From assembly GCF_040219615.1 (NCBI RefSeq), contig NZ_JAVJSE010000041.1, positions 248,001 through 312,000 on the forward strand: a stretch of 64,000 nt of DNA, read 5' to 3'. Numbering within the stretch: the first letter of the stretch is position 1; each line of letters begins with the position of its first letter. The stretch is from Thalassobaculum_A sp040219615 (GTDB taxonomy: Bacteria > Pseudomonadota > Alphaproteobacteria > Thalassobaculales > Thalassobaculaceae). The notes under the pieces are model-generated. The model did not search any database and had not been told where the DNA came from. It saw only the letters and a program-made list of their open reading frames with translations. Of the stretch, positions 16,851 to 24,695 are shown one piece after another. Both the position numbers and the translations under genes were made by a program.

Positions 16851-17636
16851 ATGCGGGTCACCATGCTGGGATGCGGCGCCTCGGTCGGCGTGCCCAGCCT
16901 GTCGGGCGGCTGGGGGCGGTGCGATCCGGCGGAGCCGCGCAATCGCCGCCGCCGCTGCTCAATCCTGGTCGAGAAGGCCGGGCGGCGGCTGCTGGTCGAC
17001 GCGTCGCCGGATCTGCGCGAGCAACTGCTCGACGCCGGGGTCAGCTCGATCGACGCGGTGCTGTTCACGCATATCCACGCCGACCACACCCACGGCATCG
17101 ACGATCTGCGGCCGCTGTACTGGTCGACCCGGGAGCGCATTCCCGCCTATGCCGACGCGGTCACCTTCGCCGATCTCGCCCGGCGCTTCGGCTACATGTA
17201 CGAGCCGGCGCCGGAATCGCCGCCGCACCATGCCCCGCCGCTGATTGCCCGGGACTTCGGCGAGGGCCGGTACGAGATCGCCGGCGTCACCGTCGACGTG
17301 TTCCGGCAGGATCACGGCAACTCCGGCGACAGCCTCGGCCTGATCTTCGACGGCCGGATCGGCTACTCGACCGACGTCCACAGCCTGACCGACGCCCAGC
17401 TCGAGTACCTGGCGGGCCTGCGGCTGGACACCTGGATCGTCGACTGCCTGCGCGACGAGCCGACCTCGGCGCACGCCTCGCTGGACCAGGCGATCGGCTG
17501 GATCGCGCGGGTCGGCCCGCGGCGGGCCTACCTGACCCACATGGCCGCCGGCCTCGACTACCGGACGACGCTGGCCAAGTGCCCGCCAGGGGTCGAGCCG
17601 GGCTATGACGGCCTCGTCCTGGAGATTCCCGAATGA
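16851..17636 (+). CDS. Metallo-beta-lactamase fold hydrolase, PhnP-like
   Basis: A 261-residue MBL-fold protein with the metal motif H74-x-H76-x-D78-H79 (THIHADHTHG), a later QDHGNSGDSLG, DVHSLTD and a C-terminal LTHMAAGLDY. It resembles PhnP-type phosphodiesterases that open cyclic ribose phosphates. No other phosphonate-pathway gene is nearby, so the physiological substrate is not clear. ATG 16851 is the first sensible start after tatD; the longer frame upstream is antisense-like arginine-rich noise. It overlaps the next gene by four bases (ATGA). Confidence 0.85.
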   Translation: MRVTMLGCGASVGVPSLSGGWGRCDPAEPRNRRRRCSILVEKAGRRLLVDASPDLREQLLDAGVSSIDAVLFTHIHADHTHGIDDLRPLYWSTRERIPAYADAVTFADLARRFGYMYEPAPESPPHHAPPLIARDFGEGRYEIAGVTVDVFRQDHGNSGDSLGLIFDGRIGYSTDVHSLTDAQLEYLAGLRLDTWIVDCLRDEPTSAHASLDQAIGWIARVGPRRAYLTHMAAGLDYRTTLAKCPPGVEPGYDGLVLEIPE

Positions 17637-18130
17637 GCCGGCTCGACGAGATCTCCCCGCAGCGCTGGGAGCGCGACGGGCGGGTGGTGACGACCGATCC
17701 GGTGGCGATCGACGTCGATGCGCTGCAGCGCTACCTGGCGGCGGGTCGGCAGTCGCCCGGCATCCCGGTCGACGTGGTCCGCGCATTCGTCGCCAACAGC
17801 GTCAACTTCGGCCTGTTCGACGGCCGCCCGGAGGACGGCGCCGCGATGGTCGGTTACGCCCGCGTGGTCACGGACTTCGCGGCCTTCGCCTATATCGGCG
17901 ACGTGTTCCTGGTCGACGAGACGGCGCGGGGGCAGGGCTGGGGCAGCTGGCTGATGGACTGCATCTTCGCGCATCCCGACCTGCAGGGCCTGCGGCGCTG
18001 GATGCTGATGTGCGGCGAGCGGCCGGTCGCCTGGTACAAGCGCTACGGTTTCGCGGAGCCGGGCCGGCCGGGGTTCGCGCTGCACCGGACCGACCGGGAC
18101 ATCTATCTGCGGGCGGCGGGCGAGACCTGA
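17633..18130 (+). CDS. GNAT family N-acetyltransferase (copy 1)
   Basis: A 165-residue acetyltransferase with the acetyl-CoA loop RGQGWG at residues 99-104, preceded by the strand DVFLVDET and followed by the helix WGSWLMDCIF. The later segment HPDLQGLRRWMLMC ... WYKRYGF is shared nearly word for word with the protein encoded at 20379-20867, so the two are paralogs. The substrate is unknown. It is translationally coupled to the MBL gene and closes the tmk-metG operon. Confidence 0.85.
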   Translation: MSRLDEISPQRWERDGRVVTTDPVAIDVDALQRYLAAGRQSPGIPVDVVRAFVANSVNFGLFDGRPEDGAAMVGYARVVTDFAAFAYIGDVFLVDETARGQGWGSWLMDCIFAHPDLQGLRRWMLMCGERPVAWYKRYGFAEPGRPGFALHRTDRDIYLRAAGET

Positions 18131-18186
18131 ACGCTCCCGGAACGAAAGGAGTGTCCCGTCGGGCCGGCAATATCTATAATCCCGTC

Positions 18187-18792
18187 ATGCATCCGAGCAC
18201 CTCCTACCGGGACGGGACAGGCAGGGTCGTCGTTCACCACGCGGGTAACGGCTACATCGTCGGGCCCGACAATCCGCTGATCAGGATCCACCGGCTGGCC
18301 AGGGAGAAGGCCTTCGGACGCGTTCTGCGGCCGAGTGACATGTCCGTCAACCTGATCTCCCGCTCCGGCCTGGTCGGCACGGTTCACCTGGTCGACGTCC
18401 AGTCCGAGGACCCGGATCGGTTCTTCTTCACCTTCTACGGCAACCGTTCATGCCTCGAGGGCCGGCAGGACTTCCAGGGCCGCTGCGTGTCCGAGGCCCG
18501 CTGGGGTGCGCTGAGGCAGTTCGCGATGACCGAATACCTCCGGGCGAAGCGGGCCGGGGACATCGAGCTGACCCAGGTCGACGTGGCGTCAAGCGACGTC
18601 ACGACGGTTTATCGCCGCCTGATCGTTCCGCTGCGACGCGATCGGTGCCAGGTCTCGCATCTGCTGGTCGCCGTCGTTCCCGATCAGCTCGGCATCGTGC
18701 CGAGCACGCTCGACGAGGAACGGCAGGGTGTATTCCAGGCTGGTGATGCGCTCGGGCCGGCCGGTCGGCGCGAAGTCCCCGTCGATCATTAG
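18187..18792 (+). CDS. Hypothetical protein, possible PAS_5-type domain
   Basis: A 201-residue protein from ATG 18187; the longer frame extends back through the acetyltransferase gene in another frame. The middle and end (GLVGTVHLVDVQSEDPDRFFFTFYG, then YRRLIVPLRRDRCQVSHLLVAVV) follow the PAS_5 pattern of a strand-rich sensor closing with a polar turn and a hydrophobic strand. The last 200 bases overlap, on the opposite strand, the end of the gene at 18589-19377. The tail after about residue 170 may be poorly conserved. Function is unknown. Confidence 0.6.
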   Translation: MHPSTSYRDGTGRVVVHHAGNGYIVGPDNPLIRIHRLAREKAFGRVLRPSDMSVNLISRSGLVGTVHLVDVQSEDPDRFFFTFYGNRSCLEGRQDFQGRCVSEARWGALRQFAMTEYLRAKRAGDIELTQVDVASSDVTTVYRRLIVPLRRDRCQVSHLLVAVVPDQLGIVPSTLDEERQGVFQAGDALGPAGRREVPVDH

Positions 18793-19377
18793 CCGGCTGA
18801 CCTCCGAGCCGTAGTTCTTCTCGGGAATGCCGGTCTTCTTGAGCCCCTCGAACACCATGGCCGTGACGGAGTCCAGGTTCCAGCGCCGGACCGCGAAGCA
18901 GTGGTTGAACCGGGGCATCAGCCAGGACAGGCCGATCCCGCGGTAGTCCGGGTCGACCCACAGGCCGCCGGTATGGGCCAGCCGGCCGCCCGGACCGGCG
19001 TCACCGATCAGGATCTCGACGGTCGCCGAAGGGTCGCGGGACCACAGGGTGCCGGCCCGCACGAAGTCGTAGTAGGCGGGGCATTCGATGTAGCGGGCGG
19101 CGATGACCGCGGCAGTCCGGCTGCCGTGCCGGACGTGCAGCCAGTAGGCGTCGGCGTGGTCGGTCTTGGCCGGATTGAAGGTCGGGTTCACCCCGGCCGA
19201 GCGCGGGGCGCTCGCGATGACGTCGACCCAACCGGTCATGTCGGTCTCGGTCGTGACCCGCAGGTCGTCGCGCGACAGCATTTCGGTGGCGGCGAACAGA
19301 TAGTCCTCGAGAACCGCGGAATCGCTCGCCGATCCGGTTGGTGCGGAAGTCGAGGGCTCGATCAGTTGGATGGACAT
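18589..19377 (-). CDS. GNAT-fold acyltransferase-like protein, unknown function
   Basis: A 262-residue protein starting at ATG 19377 (an in-frame GTG at 19389 is less likely). The segment GGLWVDPDYRGIGLSWLMPRF has the R-G-x-G-L shape of a GNAT acyl-CoA loop, and HADAYWLHVRHGSRTAAVIAARY supplies a strand-rich N-terminal half. It does not carry the conserved residues of LuxI synthases. The Shine-Dalgarno region is inside a perfect 13-bp hairpin just upstream, suggesting translational control. The C-terminal 68 codons are antisense to the PAS-like gene; the last 30 residues are low in hydrophobics and may be an unconserved tail. Confidence 0.65.
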   Translation of the reverse strand: MSIQLIEPSTSAPTGSASDSAVLEDYLFAATEMLSRDDLRVTTETDMTGWVDVIASAPRSAGVNPTFNPAKTDHADAYWLHVRHGSRTAAVIAARYIECPAYYDFVRAGTLWSRDPSATVEILIGDAGPGGRLAHTGGLWVDPDYRGIGLSWLMPRFNHCFAVRRWNLDSVTAMVFEGLKKTGIPEKNYGSEVSRLMIDGDFAPTGRPERITSLEYTLPFLVERARHDAELIGNDGDQQMRDLAPIASQRNDQAAINRRDVA

Positions 19378-19378
19378 T

Positions 19379-19411
19379 TCTCTCTCCACACGATCTTGGT
19401 GTGGAGAGAGA
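19379..19411 (-). promoter_or_regulatory. 13-bp hairpin covering the ribosome-binding site
   Basis: Left arm 19379-19391 and right arm 19399-19411 are perfect inverted complements, with a seven-base loop. On the minus-strand transcript the 3' arm contains GTGGAGAGAGA and ends one base before the ATG at 19377, so the Shine-Dalgarno-like GGAGAGAG is fully paired. This could block translation until opened by heat, a protein or an RNA; alternatively the palindrome is a DNA operator. Confidence 0.6.
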
Positions 19412-19491
19412 GTACACTACCAATTGGCGCAGGTTCATCAGCTGTTAACTATTGATGGTTCAGCCTGAACGATTTTGCGCCCGGAAACCCT

Positions 19492-20100
19492 TCAGGCGTG
19501 TGTGCCGGCTCGAATACGCTCGCTTCCCGGGCACGTTCGGGGCGACGGCTTCCGTCTCAGCATGCTTCGGAAGCCGTCGCGGACGGTCTCCAGATCGAGC
19601 ATCAGGTCGTGCCGCCGGGCGACGTCGTCGCAACGGTCGAGCAGGTCGTCGAACGCCGTGGCGCAGCGCCCGGCGGACCGTACGTTCGGGCTCGCCAGGA
19701 TCAGCCACCGGGGCTCCGGACTGCGGCGGAACGGGTCTGTCGGCGGGGCGGCGTGCTGGGTGACGTAGAACTCCAGGCAGCCCTGGAAGTAGCCGCGGAT
19801 CTCGAACAGCACCGCACCCGCCGGCATCGCCGGAACCAGCGGGTCGTCGGCGTGCAGGGCGCGGAACTCGGCTTCCTCGATCGCCAGGTCGACCAGCATG
19901 TCGTCGAGGAACAGTTCCAGGACCTCGGGCTCGGTGGTGTCCGAGCCGAAGCGGTGCACGAAGCCGGCGAGCTCCGGCGGCAGCACCGTGTAGTAGTCCT
20001 CGCGGTCGGAGGACCGGTGCGAGCGGCAACCGGCACCGGCATGCCAGGTCAGGACCCGACCCGGTTTCTTCAGCGCCCGTTCCAGTGCTACCCTGGCCAT
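19492..20100 (-). CDS. Hypothetical protein (202 aa)
   Basis: A soluble 202-residue protein not recognised as a known family. It has acidic helices (PEVLELFLDDMLVDLAIEEAEFRAL), a strand pair (AGAVLFEIRGYFQGCLEFYVTQH) and a C-terminal basic tail. The motif GYFQGCLEFYVTQ is the most distinctive patch. No signal peptide or membrane segment is seen. It is divergent from the 82-residue gene at 20134, with 33 bases between start codons, so both probably share one regulatory region. GC content and codon use fit the chromosome. Confidence 0.6.
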   Translation of the reverse strand: MARVALERALKKPGRVLTWHAGAGCRSHRSSDREDYYTVLPPELAGFVHRFGSDTTEPEVLELFLDDMLVDLAIEEAEFRALHADDPLVPAMPAGAVLFEIRGYFQGCLEFYVTQHAAPPTDPFRRSPEPRWLILASPNVRSAGRCATAFDDLLDRCDDVARRHDLMLDLETVRDGFRSMLRRKPSPRTCPGSERIRAGTHA

Positions 20101-20133
20101 GCTCGAATCCTACAGGTGCTGCGGACTTCCGTC

Positions 20134-20382
20134 ATGATCGATCCGAAGCTGCTGGGCGATCTCGCCAGGGATCACCAGAAGAACCTGCTGACCCGCGACG
20201 AGGCCAAGGCGTTCCTGCGCGACCTCATGGAGGTGTGCCGCAGGCACCGCGTGTTCCTGCGGACCTCTGACCAGACCGTGCGGTTCTCCAAGGTGTTCGC
20301 CGACAGCGAGCAGAAGACGGTTCTGCGGGCCATGATCGACCGGGACGGCCGCTGCCCGGCGGCCCAGATCGACTACAAATGA
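20134..20382 (+). CDS. Small hypothetical protein (82 aa)
   Basis: An 82-residue, charged protein (LARDHQKNLLTRDEAKAFLRDLMEVCRRHRVFLRTSDQTVRF) with helical N-terminal half. Its end overlaps the GNAT copy 2 start by four bases (ATGA), which supports it as a real gene. ATG 20134 is the most likely start; the frame is open further upstream as a shadow of the divergent gene. No family is recognised. The coupling suggests a joint role with the acetyltransferase, for example as its protein substrate or partner, but this is guesswork. Confidence 0.6.
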   Translation: MIDPKLLGDLARDHQKNLLTRDEAKAFLRDLMEVCRRHRVFLRTSDQTVRFSKVFADSEQKTVLRAMIDRDGRCPAAQIDYK

Positions 20383-20867
20383 GCCTGTCGCAGCGGCCGC
20401 CGGTCGGCTGGCGGCGGCCCGGTTTCGTGGTGTCGAGCGATCCCGGTCGTATCGACCGGCCGGCGGTGCTGGCGGCGTTGCGCGCGACCTACTGGGCGGA
20501 GGCGCTGACCGCCGAGGCGCTCGACCGGGCGATCGAGAATTCCATCAGCTTCGCGGTCTACGAGGAGGGTACCGGTGCGACCGTGGGCTTCGCCCGGGTG
20601 GTCAGCGACCTGGCGACCTTCGCATGGCTGGCGGACGTGGTGGTGTTCGACGGGTTCCGGGGCCGCGGTCTCGGACACTGGATGACGGCCTGCGTCCTGA
20701 ACCATCCCGATCTGCAGGGGCTGCGGCGCTGGCAACTCGCCACGCGCGACGCGCACGCGATGTATCGGCGGTTCGGCTTCGAGGATCCGCCGGCGGGGCG
20801 CATCCTGACGCGGCCGGGAACGCTGCGGGCACCGGATTCTTCGGAGGTTCTTGATCTTCCTGGGTAA
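20379..20867 (+). CDS. GNAT family N-acetyltransferase (copy 2)
   Basis: A 162-residue acetyltransferase with the CoA loop RGRGLG at residues 94-99 and the shared block NHPDLQGLRRWQL ... MYRRFGF, which closely matches copy 1 at 17633-18130. The N-terminal strand-helix (FVVSSDPGRIDRPAVLAAL) is also similar. It is translationally coupled to the 82-residue gene upstream. Substrate unknown. The stretch after its stop is AT-rich with an inverted repeat that may terminate transcription. Confidence 0.85.
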   Translation: MSLSQRPPVGWRRPGFVVSSDPGRIDRPAVLAALRATYWAEALTAEALDRAIENSISFAVYEEGTGATVGFARVVSDLATFAWLADVVVFDGFRGRGLGHWMTACVLNHPDLQGLRRWQLATRDAHAMYRRFGFEDPPAGRILTRPGTLRAPDSSEVLDLPG

Positions 20868-20879
20868 TTCATTATTTCC

Positions 20880-20895
20880 CATAATATACATTATG
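20880..20895. terminator. AT-rich inverted repeat between convergent genes
   Basis: CATAAT (20880-20885) and ATTATG (20890-20895) form a six-base inverted repeat with a four-base spacer, in a strikingly A/T-rich stretch between the ends of the convergent GNAT and OmpA-like genes. A GC-rich inverted repeat (GCGCG ... CGCGC) follows immediately. Location suggests a bidirectional terminator, but no long T-run is present. Confidence 0.3.
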
Positions 20896-20945
20896 CGCGA
20901 TTACGTACGCGCCAGGAACGCTCCCTAACGCGGCCGTCGAGCCGC

Positions 20946-22277
20946 TCACTTGGTCGATGCGCTGCCCGGCTCGGCCGGCCCGGTTCCGGCGAACACGATC
21001 ACGACCCGGTTTCCCGGCTCCGGCTTCTCGTCGGCGGTCCTGACCGGAAGCGCGTCCTCGCCGTATCCGTCGACGGAATGGAACTGCCAGGTCGGAACGC
21101 CCTGATCGATCAGCGCCAGCTGCACGGCGATCGCCCGACGCAATGAAAGCGCCTGGTTCAAGACCGGGTTCCCGACACGGTCGGCGTAGCCCCGGACGAC
21201 GATCGGCCGACCCGTCTCGGCCGCCGCCCCGGCGATCTCGGAGATCCCGGCCACCGCCGAAGCGTCGAGCCCGAAACCGCCACTGCCGAAGCGGACCTGC
21301 CCGAGAACTGTCCAGCTTCCTTCCGCCGGTGCCCCCGGCCGCTGAACGGTCGGTTCGCTCTGCAGGGCCGTTGCTGCCGCAGTCTGGGCGGCGCGGCCGG
21401 CCTCGACCTCTGAAAGCCGGCCGGACAGTCCGGCCAGCCGGGATTCCAGTGCCGCAATCACGGCCGGATCGCTCCGCGGCAGCGCTTCCAGCGTCGCGAC
21501 CCGCGCGACCGTCGCGTCCAGGCCGGCGGTCAGCATGTCCAGGGCGGCCGGATCGCCGGGCGGCCGGGTCGCCAGCGCATCCGCCCGGTCCGACAGCGCG
21601 CTCACCCGACTGCCGAGCGCCGCGACGGCGTCGGGATCGGCCCGCGGCGCCGCCTCCAGGGCGGCGATCCTTGCGCCGTGCGCATCCAGCCCGGCGGTCA
21701 GCGCCTTCAGGGCGGCAGGGTCGCCGGGTGGCAGGGATGCCAGCGCATCCGCCCGTTCCGACAGCGCCGTCACCCGGGAGTCGAGTGCTGCGACGGCGGC
21801 GGGATCGGCGCGCGGCGCCGCCTCCAGGGCGGCGATCCTTGCGCTCGAGGCACCCAGCCCGGCGGACAGTTCCTTCAGGGCGGCCGGATCGCCGGGCGGC
21901 CGGGCCTCCAGGGCCGCAATTCTCGCGGTGGAGGCGTTCAGTCCGGTGGCCAGGGCCTCCAGGGCCGCCGGATCCCCGGCCGGCCGGGCCTCCAAGGCCA
22001 CGGTCCGCGCGATCGACGCCTCCAGCCGGACGGCCAGTTCCCGCATGGCCGCGGGATCGCCGGACGGCTGGGACTCGAGGGCCACGATGCGGCTCTGCAG
22101 GCCGGCCTGCCGATCGCGCAGCCCGTCGATCGTCGAACCCAGATAGACGACCGCGGCGAGCAGCAGGATCGCCATGGCCAACGCCAGGGCCGAGGCGGCC
22201 GTCTGCACCGGGACGCTCCGCCACGACGGCAGCACCGCCCTGCTCTTCCACCCGGGTCCGACGTCGTCCTTGGGCAA
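20946..22277 (-). CDS. Membrane-anchored OmpA-family protein with repetitive stalk
   Basis: A 443-residue protein. A basic N-terminus and one hydrophobic segment (about residues 24-47) anchor it in the inner membrane. Residues 55-300 are built of degenerate 25-28-residue units of the form RIAALExxPxGDPAAxxxLxxxLxA, giving alternating coiled-coil helices broken by GDPAA or ADPAA turns. The C-terminal 120 residues (from about 322, VLGQVRFGSGGFGLDASAV ... VRGYADRVGN) form an OmpA peptidoglycan-binding domain with the Asp and Arg of the D-R ligand pair. It probably spans the periplasm to the wall. It stands alone. Confidence 0.75.
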   Translation of the reverse strand: MPKDDVGPGWKSRAVLPSWRSVPVQTAASALALAMAILLLAAVVYLGSTIDGLRDRQAGLQSRIVALESQPSGDPAAMRELAVRLEASIARTVALEARPAGDPAALEALATGLNASTARIAALEARPPGDPAALKELSAGLGASSARIAALEAAPRADPAAVAALDSRVTALSERADALASLPPGDPAALKALTAGLDAHGARIAALEAAPRADPDAVAALGSRVSALSDRADALATRPPGDPAALDMLTAGLDATVARVATLEALPRSDPAVIAALESRLAGLSGRLSEVEAGRAAQTAAATALQSEPTVQRPGAPAEGSWTVLGQVRFGSGGFGLDASAVAGISEIAGAAAETGRPIVVRGYADRVGNPVLNQALSLRRAIAVQLALIDQGVPTWQFHSVDGYGEDALPVRTADEKPEPGNRVVIVFAGTGPAEPGSASTK

Positions 22278-22691
22278 TCTGGTTCCCGCCCTGAAACAGC
22301 CCTCCGTCAGATTGTAGACGATTCCCCGTGCTCGGTCTCTGCGTGCGAAACTGAGAATGGGGCTTCACCGCGCGACGGTTTTGCGCGATGATGCCTGGGC
22401 GCGATGCAGGTCATCGCAGCGATCCGGAGCCAGACACCAGGGAGGTGCGCAGGCATGAATCCACCGGAGCAGCACCGCCCCGTCCCGTCGACGTGACCGG
22501 ACGGGGCTTCGAAGAACCTACAATCTGGAACCTTTCTCACTCTTGCGAGTGAATTGAGCGCATAGCCAATGCGCTGAGCGGCGCCCGAGCCACCGGTTCG
22601 CGGCGCCGCCATGCGTTGACCCGGCCTTTCCCCCGGGCTTCCGGCTGGGTAGTCTCCGCCGGTCCCGAGCGCCACCAGCCATCCCGGTCGC
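22278..22691. other. 414-base gene-free region with a possible leader peptide and hairpin
   Basis: No conserved gene is seen. A 13-codon frame at 22455-22496 has GGGAGG ahead of its ATG. Its end lies within an eight-base perfect hairpin (22478-22485 with 22499-22506) whose loop holds the palindrome CGTCGACG. A second small hairpin, CACTC-TTGC-GAGTG, lies near 22540. No T-run follows either hairpin. This may be the 5' leader of mazG or simply spacer between divergent genes. Confidence 0.35.
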
Positions 22692-23546
22692 ATGATGCCT
22701 CCCCCCGACGACACCCCGCGCGAAGACCTGCCCCCGGGTCCGCCGATCGCCCGCCTGCTGGCGGTGATGGCCCGCCTGCGCGATCCCGACGGCGGCTGCC
22801 CGTGGGATCTGGAGCAGAGCTTCGAGACCATCGCGCCCTACACCATCGAGGAGGCCTACGAGGTCGCCGAGGCGATCACGACCGGCGACCGCGCGGCGCT
22901 GAAGGACGAACTCGGCGACCTGCTGCTGCAGGTCGTCTATCACGCCCGCATGGCCGAGGAGGAAGGCAGCTTCGGCTTCGACGACGTCGCCGGCGCGATC
23001 GCCGAGAAGATGATCCGCCGTCATCCCCACGTGTTCGGCGACGCTACCGTAGCCGACGCCGAGGCGCAGACCGGTGCCTGGGAGCGCCAGAAGGCCGAGG
23101 AGCGCGCCCGCAAGGCGGCCGCCGAGGGCCGGACGGCGAGCGTGCTGGAAGGGGTGTCGGCCGCCCTGCCCGCGCTCATGCGATCGGTGAAGCTGCAGCG
23201 CCGGGCCGCCCGGGTCGGCTTCGACTGGCCCGATACCGGCCCGGTGCTGGCCAAGATCGAGGAGGAGATCGGCGAGCTGCGCGAGGAGATCGCCGCCGGC
23301 GATGCCGACCGTCTCGAGGACGAGATGGGCGACGTGCTGTTCGCCGTGGTCAACCTCGCGCGCCATCTGGGAGTCGACCCGGAAACCGCGCTCCGGCGCT
23401 GCAACGCCAAGTTCGAACGACGCTTTCGCGGGGTCGAGGACCGGCTGGCGGCGCAGGGCCGGACGCCCGATCAGTCCGGGCTCGACGCCATGGAGGAGAT
23501 CTGGGTCGGCATCAAGCTCGAGGAAAAGCGTAAGAAAGTCCCGTAA
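22692..23546 (+). CDS. mazG: Nucleoside triphosphate pyrophosphohydrolase MazG
   Basis: A 284-residue cytoplasmic enzyme hydrolysing NTPs and dNTPs to monophosphates and pyrophosphate, limiting misincorporation. Two tandem MazG domains are present, with EExxD-type metal sites (EEAYEVAEAI ... DELGDLLLQVV in the first, EIGELREEIAAGD ... DEMGDVLFAVVNLA in the second). Length matches E. coli MazG. ATG 22692 is the first start in a clearly conserved N-terminus (PIARLLAVMARLRDPDGGCPWD). It stands alone between non-coding stretches. Confidence 0.95.
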   Translation: MMPPPDDTPREDLPPGPPIARLLAVMARLRDPDGGCPWDLEQSFETIAPYTIEEAYEVAEAITTGDRAALKDELGDLLLQVVYHARMAEEEGSFGFDDVAGAIAEKMIRRHPHVFGDATVADAEAQTGAWERQKAEERARKAAAEGRTASVLEGVSAALPALMRSVKLQRRAARVGFDWPDTGPVLAKIEEEIGELREEIAAGDADRLEDEMGDVLFAVVNLARHLGVDPETALRRCNAKFERRFRGVEDRLAAQGRTPDQSGLDAMEEIWVGIKLEEKRKKVP

Positions 23547-23720
23547 TACATTCGAACTGCACATGTCTGTATTGTCTCGAAGCCCGGATGACCCGCGCGG
23601 GATGCAATAGCCCCTTGCGCGCGCTGGAACGGCGAAGCGTGGATTTCCCTCAACAGCGGGGACGGATTGCAGTATCGTCCGCCCCCCTTAACCAACCTGA
23701 TATTCGACCCGGAGGCGGTC

Positions 23721-24686
23721 ATGGCGGCACGGATCTTCATCGACGGCGAGGCTGGAACCACGGGCCTGCAGATCCGTGAGCGTCTGGCCGTGCGCCGCGA
23801 TGTCGAGCTGATCTCGCTGGACGACGCCAGCCGGAAGGATGCGAAGGCACGGCGCGACGCCCTGCACGCCGCCGACGTGGCGATCCTGTGCCTGCCGGAC
23901 GACGCCGCCCGCGAGGCCGCGGCGCTGGCCGAGGGCTCGAAGGCCAGGCTGATCGATGCCTCGACCGCGCACCGGACCGCGGACGGCTGGGCCTACGGCT
24001 TCCCCGAGTTCCGGCCGGGCCAGCGCGAGGCGATCGCCGGCGCCACCCGGGTGTCGAACCCGGGCTGCTATCCGACCGGCGGTATCGCCATCCTGGCGCC
24101 GCTGGTGGCGGCGGGCGTGGTGCCGGCCGACTTCCCGGTCACGATCAACGCGGTGTCGGGATACACCGGCGGTGGCAAGGCGCTGATCCAGCGCTACGAG
24201 TCAGAGGGCCAGGACGGCTACAAGCCGGACCCCTACTGGAGCTACGGGCTGACCCTGACCCACAAGCACGTGCCGGAACTGACCCGGTGGTCGGCCCTCG
24301 CCCATCCGCCGATCTTCCAGCCGGCAGTGGCGCGCTACGCCCAGGGCATGCTGGTCAGCGTCCCGCTGGCGCTGTGGGCGCTGCCGAAGACGCCGACCGC
24401 CGCGGATCTCCACGCGGTGCTGGCCGAGCGCTACGCCGACGCCCGGTTCGTGCGGGTCGCCCCGCTCGGCGAGGCCCAGGGGCTGAAGGAACTGGACCCG
24501 CAGGCTCTGAACGGCACCAACCTGATGGAGCTGTTCGTGTTCACCGATGCCGCCACCGGCCGCGCGGTGGTCACCGCCCGGCTCGACAACCTCGGCAAGG
24601 GCGCGTCGGGGGCGGCGGTCCAGAGCATGAACCTGCTGCTCGGCCTGCCCGAGGACGCCGGGCTGGAGTTGCGGCGCGCGGCGTAG
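23721..24686 (+). CDS. argC: N-acetyl-gamma-glutamyl-phosphate reductase (type 2)
   Basis: A 321-residue NADPH-dependent enzyme of arginine synthesis that reduces N-acetylglutamyl phosphate to the semialdehyde. The catalytic Cys is C116 in SNPGCYPTG; the cofactor-binding start is ARIFIDGEAGTTG. It is the short type 2 form with substrate loops SGYTGGGKALI and HKHVPEL. ATG 23721 is chosen over ATG 23667 because GGAGG lies seven bases ahead and the family N-terminus begins here. It converges on the inositol-phosphatase gene with nine bases between ends. Confidence 0.95.
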   Translation: MAARIFIDGEAGTTGLQIRERLAVRRDVELISLDDASRKDAKARRDALHAADVAILCLPDDAAREAAALAEGSKARLIDASTAHRTADGWAYGFPEFRPGQREAIAGATRVSNPGCYPTGGIAILAPLVAAGVVPADFPVTINAVSGYTGGGKALIQRYESEGQDGYKPDPYWSYGLTLTHKHVPELTRWSALAHPPIFQPAVARYAQGMLVSVPLALWALPKTPTAADLHAVLAERYADARFVRVAPLGEAQGLKELDPQALNGTNLMELFVFTDAATGRAVVTARLDNLGKGASGAAVQSMNLLLGLPEDAGLELRRAA

Positions 24687-24695
24687 TCCCCCAGC

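Noticed and set aside
18589..19377. A LuxI-type autoinducer synthase
   Set aside because: The fold could be GNAT-like, but the Arg, Phe, Trp and acidic residues conserved in LuxI proteins are not seen, and no LuxR-type regulator is nearby.
20872..22368. A 498-codon Arg/Gly-rich frame on the minus strand overlapping the OmpA-like gene in another frame
   Set aside because: The competing frame has a clear membrane segment, heptad-like repeats and an OmpA domain; this one has only Arg, Gly, Asp and Ala runs that mirror the repeats.
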